From positions 1 through 8,131 of the forward strand of contig CADCTM010000045.1 of NCBI GenBank assembly GCA_902805485.1: a stretch of DNA of 8,131 bases. Reading direction: 5' to 3'. Below are positions 1 through 5,206 of the stretch, piece after piece. Source of the stretch: an uncultured Coleofasciculus sp. GTDB lineage: Bacteria > Cyanobacteriota > Cyanobacteriia > Cyanobacteriales > Coleofasciculaceae. The translations under genes were made by a program, and so were the position numbers. Positions within the stretch are counted from its first letter, which is position 1. Each line of letters begins with the position of its first letter. The notes beneath the pieces were generated by a model. The model was given only the letters and a program-made list of their open reading frames with translations, was not told where the DNA came from and did not search any database.

Positions 1-6
1 ACGTAA

Positions 7-627
7 GAACAAGCTTGGGCGTCTTTGGTTAAGCAACTCAAAATTTCTGATATTGCAGGTGCTACGGAACAATTAGAAGGTAATCCTTTAGTCGATGAAT
101 TAAAGGTTAAGGCGCGAACCTCCAAAGATGTGCCAATTCTTGCCAAAAAACTATCTCAAGTATCGGGGATAGAGGAGGTGCAATATTTGGATGAAGTCCT
201 CAAACGTATGCAGCAACTAAGTCAAGGTTTAAGTTGGGTAAGTCTAACGATTATTGCCGTACTAAGTTTAACGGCGATTGCCGTGATTACAACAACAATT
301 CGCCTGATTGTCATGGCACGACGGCGAGAAATTGAAATTATGCAGCTAGTCGGAGCAACGGCATCTTGGATTTATTTGCCGTTTATTCTACAAGGTATTA
401 CGTTTGGTGTGGCGGGGGCATTAATTGCTTGGGGTTTAATTGCTAGCGTCCAACAGTTTTTGGCAAATTTACTGGCGACGGGACCCGACTTTATTCAATT
501 TATCGCAGGTGGAACCCAACCCAACCCGCTCCAGCTAGTTCTATTGCCGTTACTGCTTTTGAGTTTTGGCGGTTCTATTGGGTTGCTGGGAAGCTTATTT
601 GCTGTCCGGCGCTTTGCCTCGCGTTAA
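7..627 (+). CDS. ftsX: Cell-division ABC-transporter permease FtsX, C-terminal two-thirds (5' end cut by window; in-frame TAA just upstream)
   Basis: FtsX is the membrane subunit of the FtsE-FtsX complex, which in bacteria couples ATP hydrolysis to activation of peptidoglycan hydrolases at the division site. The visible frame starts with EQAWASLVKQL, which belongs to the extracellular loop before the second membrane span. It continues with NPLVDELKVKA, three membrane spans (about residues 72-94, 117-142 and 169-192 counted from the TTG at 25), and the conserved cytoplasmic segment MARRREIEIMQLVGAT between the first two of these. It ends in the usual FAVRRFA tail. Roughly 100 N-terminal residues, including the first span, lie outside the window. 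Oddity: the codon before EQAW, at 4-6, is TAA where relatives have a sense codon, so the gene may be a nonsense mutant or contain a sequence error. A TTG at 25 is the first possible start after it, but no Shine-Dalgarno sequence is evident. The DUF3598 gene follows after 20 bp and is probably cotranscribed. Confidence 0.88.
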   Translation, partial: EQAWASLVKQLKISDIAGATEQLEGNPLVDELKVKARTSKDVPILAKKLSQVSGIEEVQYLDEVLKRMQQLSQGLSWVSLTIIAVLSLTAIAVITTTIRLIVMARRREIEIMQLVGATASWIYLPFILQGITFGVAGALIAWGLIASVQQFLANLLATGPDFIQFIAGGTQPNPLQLVLLPLLLLSFGGSIGLLGSLFAVRRFASR

Positions 628-647
628 GTTAAAAGATATTTGATTTA

Positions 648-1493
648 ATGACTAAAATGCGATCGCAATGGGACTGTCTGCTACAAAATATCGGTGAATG
701 GCAAGGGTCATTTACCCGTTTCTCACCCCGAGGGGAACAGTTACAAGATACACCAACTGTGGTGAGTTTTGAAACGCTAAATGATCACAAAACGATGCGG
801 CAAACTATTCGCCGTCTACCACCAAATCAACCTGTAGATGAAAAAGTCTTAGAATACAGTTCTCTAGGTCGAAACATTTTGTTTCTTGAAAATGGCGCTT
901 TTTCTTTAGGCTCAATTCAGTGGGGACCTTTTTCCGAATTTGGGGCAGAATTAGGTTTAATTGAGGGCAACCGTCGCTTACGTCTGGTTCAGATGTTTGA
1001 TCGCACGAGTCAGTTTGAACGACTAACATTAATTCGGGAACGACTCGCAGGTACTGACACACCGGAACGTCCACCTTTAACGGTAGAACAATTACTAGGG
1101 GAATGGCACGGTGAGGCGGTAACAGTTTATCCTGATTTTAGAACATCTGATACTTATCCTACTGTCCTCAAGATACATCAAGAAAATAGCGATCGCTTAG
1201 TCCAACAGCTAACATTTGGCGCGGCAAATAGTGTTCGTACAATCGCCTCTACGGCAAAAATCGACGGTTCTATTCTCTCTTTTGACCAGAGTGCCTTACC
1301 TACCCAGGTATTACTCCTACCCGACGGCGCATCTTCTAATTGTCCTTTACAAATCAAACCCGGTCACTTTTTTATTTTGGAAGTTGGTTGGTTATTACAA
1401 CCGAACAAGCGGCAAAGATTAGTTCGCACCTACAATGACAAAGGAGAATGGATTAACCTTACCTTGGTAAGCGAAGAAAAAGTCGTAGGTTAA
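648..1493 (+). CDS. DUF3598 family protein with two tandem calycin-like halves
   Basis: A 281-residue protein that I recognise as the cyanobacterial DUF3598 family. Its biochemical function is unknown to me; the family is thought to be lipocalin/calycin-like. The sequence shows an internal duplication. Residues 16-20 (GEWQG) and 151-155 (GEWHG) each open a half. Each half closes with a matching beta-strand pair: RLRLVQMF...LTLIRE at about 110-132 and QRLVRTYN...LTLVSEE at about 256-277. There is no signal peptide or membrane span, so it is probably a soluble cytoplasmic protein. The start is uncertain: ATG at 648 and ATG at 657 are both in frame, neither has a clear Shine-Dalgarno sequence, and relatives I recall begin near the second (MRSQW-like). 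It lies 20 bp behind ftsX on the same strand, suggesting one transcript, although a functional link to division is not evident. A HIP1 octamer overlaps its first codons. Confidence 0.85.
   Translation: MTKMRSQWDCLLQNIGEWQGSFTRFSPRGEQLQDTPTVVSFETLNDHKTMRQTIRRLPPNQPVDEKVLEYSSLGRNILFLENGAFSLGSIQWGPFSEFGAELGLIEGNRRLRLVQMFDRTSQFERLTLIRERLAGTDTPERPPLTVEQLLGEWHGEAVTVYPDFRTSDTYPTVLKIHQENSDRLVQQLTFGAANSVRTIASTAKIDGSILSFDQSALPTQVLLLPDGASSNCPLQIKPGHFFILEVGWLLQPNKRQRLVRTYNDKGEWINLTLVSEEKVVG
659..666. repeat. HIP1 octamer GCGATCGC (first of five in the window)
   Basis: The palindromic octamer GCGATCGC occurs at 659-666, 1189-1196, 3120-3127, 3807-3814 and 7239-7246. All five copies lie inside coding sequence. 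This octamer is over-represented in many cyanobacterial genomes, and five copies in 8.1 kb are far more than chance would give, which supports the taxonomic assignment. Confidence 0.9.
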
Positions 1494-1496
1494 GCC

Positions 1497-1521
1497 AAAA
1501 AACTGTTAGTTATTAACAGTT
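1497..1521 (-). terminator. Intrinsic terminator of the small membrane-protein gene
   Basis: Read on the minus strand, AACTGTTA - ATAAC - TAACAGTT forms a perfect 8-bp stem with a 5-base loop. It runs directly into six T residues (A-run 1497-1502 on the plus strand). The stem is AT-rich, so it is of moderate strength. On the plus strand the hairpin is followed by GTGAG and not by T, so it points to termination of minus-strand transcription, although it may also protect the 3' end of the DUF3598 mRNA, whose stop codon is 8 bases away. Confidence 0.6.
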
Positions 1522-1703
1522 GTGAGTTCTGGGTAATCTGTAGGTTTGGATGAGTCAGAGCTTGAGGGTTTCAGGGAAACAGGACTGAGTTCTGGACTAG
1601 ATGTGGTGTTTGACCCAATCAAGGTTAAAACTCTAGGCAAAGAAATGCAAACACACGCACTGAGCAGAGTCATTACTAAACACTCGATAAAACTCGTGTC
1701 CAT
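1506..1703 (-). CDS. Small single-span membrane protein, unknown function (65 aa)
   Basis: I do not recognise this protein. The predicted 65 residues begin MDTSFIECLV, have one hydrophobic segment at about residues 5-29 with two cysteines (C17, C19), and then a Ser/Pro/Thr-rich tail (about 31-65) that looks disordered. The short hydrophobic N-terminus could be a membrane anchor or an uncleaved signal. The start at 1703 is chosen because GAGG lies 9 bases upstream; an in-frame ATG at 1718 (adding MRATA) has no such site. Support that it is a real gene: the Shine-Dalgarno sequence, the membrane segment, and a minus-strand terminator whose 3' arm contains the stop codon TAA. Against: it is short, and conservation cannot be tested here. 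A possible promoter is noted under the upstream region. Confidence 0.5.
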   Translation of the reverse strand: MDTSFIECLVMTLLSACVCISLPRVLTLIGSNTTSSPELSPVSLKPSSSDSSKPTDYPELTTVNN

Positions 1704-1718
1704 AGCTGTTGCCCTCAT

Positions 1719-2017
1719 CTAAATTGCTGTGTTGTAAGTTACTTTTTCCTTCTCAATATAAATTATGGGGGCAAACCACTAAAGTTGACTGCCTGCAATG
1801 GTTTGAATTACTTGTATCATTAATAAGTTTTTCTAAACAGTCCAGCAAGTGCCTAATCCAAATCCTATTCTCAACACAGGATAATCATTACAAAATTGCT
1901 TGCCTAACTTAGTGTGTAAGATACTTTTAAATTCCCGTTGATTGCTCTGCTTTCACTTCAGCCAAATCGTTCATCAAATCGGGTGCTCAAGAAATTTCTA
2001 CTTACTAATTATTAAAC
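1719..2017. other. AT-rich intergenic stretch without a supported gene
   Basis: Open frames here are short and lack Shine-Dalgarno sequences or recognisable protein features. A weak promoter-like pair for the small minus-strand gene is present: TATATT (plus-strand 1755-1760) as -10 and TTTAGT (1778-1783) as -35, spaced 17 bases. The -35 match is poor, so this is only a suggestion. Nothing else was identified. Confidence 0.4.
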
Positions 2018-2121
2018 CTCTTGCATAACTCGATTCCTACCTACAGATAAATCCAACTTCATCGGTGTATATCGGTATCCATCTGCGGTTAAAAATCTCA
2101 AATTATGAATTTATGCAAGAG
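2018..2121. repeat. 104-bp inverted-repeat-bounded element (MITE-like or IS remnant)
   Basis: The segment begins with CTCTTGCATAA (2018-2028) and ends with its exact complement TTATGCAAGAG (2111-2121), an 11-bp perfect terminal inverted repeat. The 82-bp interior is AT-rich and non-coding. It includes phrases such as ATCTGCGGTTAAAAATC, which resemble dispersed non-coding repeats I recall from cyanobacterial genomes (recollection, not a search). The ends and size suggest a miniature transposable element or a solo remnant of an insertion sequence. No clear target-site duplication is visible: the flanks are TTAAAC on the left and ATATTA on the right. Alternatively it could form a long-looped hairpin at the 3' side of txlA, whose stop lies 12 bp away. 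Confidence 0.45.
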
Positions 2122-2132
2122 ATATTACTCTA

Positions 2133-2735
2133 TTACTTTACCTGCGCCCCGTGACTACGAGGATCATCTTGACTCGTTTTTGACGTAGGGACCGATACAG
2201 GGGCATCAAAATCAGAAACCTGTCCACTAGCTTGGGTGTAAGGTAGAGGGAGAGCGGCGACTAAAGCATCTAAATTCGCCTGCATAACTTTATGAGGTTG
2301 TTCCCCAATTGCCTGGGCGACTGCTTTTCCTTCTTGCCCTAAAAACACGAAATGAGGAATACCATCCACCCGATAATTCAGGATTTCTGGTAACCACTTC
2401 GTATTATCCACATTCAACATTACAAAATTAACCGAGTTGCCATACTGCTCTTTTAATTCCCCCAAATCTTTTGCCATCGCTTGACAACTGGTACACCAGT
2501 TAGCATAAAACTCCATCAGCGTTGGTTTACCATTAGTAAGTGCCACTTCCAAAGGTGTTGATTTTTCAGCTTGAGTATCAAGAGACATTGCACCCGTTTG
2601 GGTTTGTAACCCAAAGAAAAGGGCAACACCCAGGGCGATTGCAACAAGGGCAATTAAAAAATTTCTAAGGCGCGTGCCGCTTGTGACCTCAGACTTTTGA
2701 GGAGTCGATACCGAGTCAGATGAATTTACCGTCAT
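2133..2735 (-). CDS. txlA: Membrane-anchored thioredoxin-like protein, TxlA/HCF164 type
   Basis: A 200-residue thioredoxin-fold protein with one N-terminal membrane span (about 25-44). The active site is WCTSC (C81, C84), the cis-proline is in GIPHF (P127), and the block FVMLNVDNTKW (about 104-114) is characteristic of the HCF164/TxlA family. In plants HCF164 is a thylakoid lumen-facing disulfide reductase needed for cytochrome b6f assembly, receiving electrons through CcdA. A similar role in passing reducing power across the thylakoid or plasma membrane is expected (family knowledge). Residues about 165-200 form a polar, probably disordered tail. The start at 2735 has AGG about 7 bases upstream (TTAGGTTAAAC before ATG). 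It is transcribed divergently from the NIL ferredoxin gene 52 bp away. No clear terminator was seen, though an inverted-repeat element lies immediately downstream. Confidence 0.9.
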   Translation of the reverse strand: MTVNSSDSVSTPQKSEVTSGTRLRNFLIALVAIALGVALFFGLQTQTGAMSLDTQAEKSTPLEVALTNGKPTLMEFYANWCTSCQAMAKDLGELKEQYGNSVNFVMLNVDNTKWLPEILNYRVDGIPHFVFLGQEGKAVAQAIGEQPHKVMQANLDALVAALPLPYTQASGQVSDFDAPVSVPTSKTSQDDPRSHGAQVK

Positions 2736-2787
2736 GTTTAACCTAATTTATTAATTCGCTAATCACAAAAACACGCTCTACAAGACG
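2736..2787. promoter_or_regulatory. Divergent promoter region between txlA and the NIL ferredoxin gene
   Basis: Only 52 bp separate the two divergent start codons, so control elements for both genes must lie here or inside the neighbouring coding ends (inference). The stretch is AT-rich, with ATTAAT-type segments, but I found no convincing -35/-10 pair or known operator. Confidence 0.4.
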
Positions 2788-3192
2788 ATGAAAAAACGGG
2801 TAACGCTGACCTTTCCCAAACGCACCGTACAAATGCCAGTAACCTACAGACTGGCAAAAGATTTTAATGTTGCCGCAAATATTATCCGCGCCCAAGTTGC
2901 CCCCAATCAAATTGGCAAACTGGTAGTAGAACTTTCTGGAGATATTGATGAGTTAGATGCTGCGATCGATTGGATGCGATCACAAGAGATTAATGTCTCC
3001 CTAGTCGGACGTGAAATTTTGATTGATGAAGATATCTGTGTCGATTGTGGCTTATGTACGGGTGTCTGTCCCACAGAAGCCCTTACTCTCGATCCAAAGA
3101 CCTTTAAGCTTAATTTTACGCGATCGCGCTGCATTGTTTGCGAACAGTGCATCCCCACCTGTCCTGTCCAAGCAATCACAACCAACCTTTAA
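2788..3192 (+). CDS. NIL domain / 2x[4Fe-4S] ferredoxin-like protein
   Basis: A 134-residue protein in two parts. Residues about 2-75 form a NIL domain, the small ACT-like fold first seen at the C-terminus of methionine-importer ATPases, where it binds a ligand. Residues about 78-130 form a bacterial-type ferredoxin with two complete CxxCxxCxxxCP motifs: C84, C87, C90, C94 and C115, C118, C121, C125. Those eight cysteines should bind two [4Fe-4S] clusters. Stand-alone NIL-ferredoxin proteins occur in cyanobacteria; some related proteins act in sulfur-assimilation or homocysteine-forming systems, but the role of this one cannot be fixed from sequence. The start at 2788 gives the NIL domain its full N-terminus (MKKRVTLTFP); no strong Shine-Dalgarno sequence is seen. 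The divergent neighbour txlA is also a redox protein. Downstream, 3193-3366 is non-coding with no clear terminator. Confidence 0.88.
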   Translation: MKKRVTLTFPKRTVQMPVTYRLAKDFNVAANIIRAQVAPNQIGKLVVELSGDIDELDAAIDWMRSQEINVSLVGREILIDEDICVDCGLCTGVCPTEALTLDPKTFKLNFTRSRCIVCEQCIPTCPVQAITTNL

Positions 3193-3366
3193 AGACCTCG
3201 TAGGCGCACTCAACCACTACTTCCGCCCTGGATATCCTAACGGGCTACAATACAATGCTATCGGCGTTTTTGAAGCGAATCGAGTGGTAAACACACGCCA
3301 GTTCTAACATCAAGTCCAGCCCTTAGTGAAGCTGAAAACAACCCGTTATCGATTAACCCGCACAAT

Positions 3367-3945
3367 CTAACGCCTGTTGTTATTTAGCAAAGGTCGCACA
3401 ATCAAGAAACCAGTGCCAAAAGCCGTTAATACAATCAGTAAAATCGCAATCATTAACATCCAGCCATTGACATCTGCAACCGCATCTGTTCTAACCGGGC
3501 GACGGCGGCGAGTGTCTTCTTGTTCAATCACCACTGTCTCCGCATAGGGAGAAAAATCCGCTTCATCCTGGAACGATGAAGGAAATTCCATCACAGGCAC
3601 ACTTGCCGCAGGACGGGGCGGCGGTGGTGGGGCAACAGGACGCGCCTCCGGCTGCATTACGGGCTTTGAGCGAGGCACTTCAACGGGATTGGGTACAGCA
3701 GTGCCACTAAAAGAACTCACGATTTGCTGGAGGTGTTGGGCAGAGTGAACGACTTTTTCAACTTGTTGTTGCAGTTGTTGATTTTGTTTGACTAACTGCT
3801 GATTTTGCGATCGCAGAGAGTCGATAGTTGTCTGTGCTGCTTGTAACTCAGCCGCCAGTTCCCGGTAGACGGAAATTGGTACTGAGGCAGAGTATTTGTT
3901 TGTCGATGGAGGCACAGTGTAACGATCTGTTGACTGGTTTTGCAT
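3367..3945 (-). CDS. Coiled-coil, proline-rich, C-terminally membrane-anchored protein of unknown function
   Basis: I do not recognise a named family. The 192 residues divide clearly: a polar N-terminus (1-24); a Gln-rich coiled coil (about 25-78, including SQNQQLVKQNQQLQQQVEKV); a proline-rich linker (about 82-118, with PPPPP at 106-110); an acidic stretch (about 126-144); a basic RRRRPVR cluster (146-152); and a single membrane span near the C-terminus (about 162-184) followed by a short basic end, NNNRR. The basic cluster before the span suggests that the long N-terminal part faces the cytoplasm (positive-inside rule, inference). Such a layout fits a scaffold or tether and not an enzyme. 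The start at 3945 is the only reasonable ATG but lacks a clear Shine-Dalgarno sequence. thiD lies 150 bp upstream on the same strand, with a TTGACA-containing gap, so it may have its own promoter. Confidence 0.75.
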   Translation of the reverse strand: MQNQSTDRYTVPPSTNKYSASVPISVYRELAAELQAAQTTIDSLRSQNQQLVKQNQQLQQQVEKVVHSAQHLQQIVSSFSGTAVPNPVEVPRSKPVMQPEARPVAPPPPPRPAASVPVMEFPSSFQDEADFSPYAETVVIEQEDTRRRRPVRTDAVADVNGWMLMIAILLIVLTAFGTGFLIVRPLLNNNRR

Positions 3946-4095
3946 AGCAGGATTGATTTTGGAGTTGGAGGTCAGGGATACAGCAAAACTTCTCTATCAG
4001 GCAAGAATAGTTTAAATACGTGGCTCTTCGCCGCAATTTTTTGAGAAAGTTGTCAACTATTCAACCTTACTCCCACGGATAGTAATATTTAGGCA

Positions 4096-4911
4096 TTAAG
4101 AGGGCAATAAGGGAAAAAAATGTCCGACGGGTCCAGAACCCAAACCAATATCTAAGGAATACTTTAATGCCGTTGTGACATAATCCTTTGCCGACTGCAC
4201 TGCCGACAGCAAGTCTTTTTTCAATGCCAAATTTGCGGCGATTGCGCTACTTAAAGTACAGCCCGTACCATGAGTATTGGTTGTTTCCACCATCGCAGTT
4301 GACAGTGTAATAAGCTGCTGTCCATCGAACCAAACATCTACACCCCGGAGATTCCCTGCCATCCCACCCCCTTTAACCAAGACTACAGTTGCCCCTAGTT
4401 GATAAATGCGTTGGGCAGCTTCCTGCATATTCTCCAAGGTATGAATTTCCAAACCACTTAGTAGTTGTGCTTCATAGCGATTCGGCGTCACAATTGCTGC
4501 AATGGGGATTAAGACATTTCGTAAAGAGGCTACAGCATCATCATCGATCAGTTGTGCCCCGGTACGCGATACCATTACTGGATCTACCACTAAGTTATTC
4601 AGACCTAAGGTTTTCACCTCTGACGCCACAGCCTCAATAATTTCCTGGTTAAGTAACATTCCCGTTTTTGTTGCGTGGACAACCATATCACTGACAACCG
4701 CCTGAATTTGGGCAATTACTGCCTCAGAGGGCAAGGCATCCACTCGCATCACACCTTGAGTATTTTGTGCCGTCACGCAAGTCAGGGCACTAGTACCGTG
4801 GACGCAATGAATCGCGAAGGTTTTCAAGTCTGCCTGAATGCCCGCACCGCCACCGCTATCGGAACCGGCAATGGTTAAAGCGATCGGGATACTGGTTTGA
4901 ATTTTAGTCAT
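4096..4911 (-). CDS. thiD: Bifunctional hydroxymethylpyrimidine / HMP-phosphate kinase ThiD
   Basis: ThiD phosphorylates 4-amino-5-hydroxymethyl-2-methylpyrimidine twice, making the pyrimidine diphosphate that joins the thiazole in thiamine synthesis; it acts in the cytoplasm. The 271-residue length is normal. Visible ribokinase-fold signatures are AGSDSGGGAGIQADLKTF (15-32), VVDPVMVSRTG (108-118), VTPNRYEAQLL (141-151) and the anion-hole/catalytic region NTHGTGCTLSSAIAA (212-226), with C218 in the usual position. The frame stays open upstream to 4998, but those 29 extra residues match nothing in the family, and the true start MTKIQTSIPIALTIAG at 4911 fits homologues. No strong Shine-Dalgarno sequence precedes it; a TATATT lies 8 bases upstream, so a nearly leaderless mRNA is possible. 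No TPP riboswitch is visible. It lies downstream of ftsZ on the same strand, with two terminator-like hairpins between them. Confidence 0.93.
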   Translation of the reverse strand: MTKIQTSIPIALTIAGSDSGGGAGIQADLKTFAIHCVHGTSALTCVTAQNTQGVMRVDALPSEAVIAQIQAVVSDMVVHATKTGMLLNQEIIEAVASEVKTLGLNNLVVDPVMVSRTGAQLIDDDAVASLRNVLIPIAAIVTPNRYEAQLLSGLEIHTLENMQEAAQRIYQLGATVVLVKGGGMAGNLRGVDVWFDGQQLITLSTAMVETTNTHGTGCTLSSAIAANLALKKDLLSAVQSAKDYVTTALKYSLDIGLGSGPVGHFFPLLPS

Positions 4912-4955
4912 ACCACAAAAATATAATCTTGTTAATAACAAAAAATTGAGACAGT

Positions 4956-4988
4956 AAAAAAGCCTGGTGTCTTGATTAATCCAGACTT
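4956..4988 (-). terminator. Candidate intrinsic terminator upstream of thiD
   Basis: On the minus strand AAGTCTGG (4988-4981) pairs with CCAGGCTT (4967-4960), an 8-bp stem with one G-U pair and a 13-base loop, followed by a run of six T residues ending at 4956. It would end transcripts from the ftsZ side 45 bases before the thiD start. It could instead be an attenuator for thiD. Confidence 0.5.
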
Positions 4989-5059
4989 GAAAAATCACGA
5001 TTTGCTCAAAACACGAGTAGAAAAGAAAACCTCAGCTCAAGCGTTGCCGGAGTTTTAAT

Positions 5060-5085
5060 TAAAGAAACTCACGCTGCCTGTGAGT
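5060..5085 (-). terminator. Candidate intrinsic terminator downstream of ftsZ
   Basis: On the minus strand ACTCAC - AGGCAGC - GTGAGT forms a perfect 6-bp stem (5085-5080 with 5072-5067). It is followed directly by TTCTTTAATT. It lies about 120 bp beyond the ftsZ stop codon. The T-tract is interrupted by a C, so strength is moderate. Confidence 0.5.
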
Positions 5086-5206
5086 ATCTGCTGCCTAAAC
5101 GGTCCTCTCATAAAAGTCAGTTTCAGGTATCCCTAACTAGAAGAATTCCTTTCAGTGGCACGCCCCAGTGGTTTGAAGTTGAGACATGAATCATCATCCT
5201 TGCTTA

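Noticed and set aside
805..1074. 89-codon open frame antisense to the DUF3598 gene
   Set aside because: It mirrors a well-supported coding frame, has no recognisable features and no ribosome-binding site.
1709..1912. 67-codon plus-strand frame in the gap before the inverted-repeat element
   Set aside because: No Shine-Dalgarno sequence, irregular composition and no domain-like pattern; it overlaps the upstream region of the better-supported minus-strand small gene.
3023..3307. 94-codon frame overlapping the end of the NIL ferredoxin gene and running into the gap
   Set aside because: It is a shadow of the ferredoxin cluster-binding region in another frame, and the part beyond 3192 shows no protein character.
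3238..3348. Inverted repeat TAACGGG / CCCGTTA in the gap after the ferredoxin gene
   Set aside because: The 7-bp arms are about 100 bp apart with nothing linking them; this is expected by chance, and no T-run makes it a terminator.
3848..4036. 62-codon minus-strand frame overlapping the start of the coiled-coil gene
   Set aside because: Out of frame with the real gene and without a recognisable feature or Shine-Dalgarno sequence.
4912..4998. N-terminal extension of ThiD by 29 residues
   Set aside because: The added residues match nothing in the family and cross a terminator-like hairpin; MTKIQTSIPI at 4911 fits the usual ThiD start.
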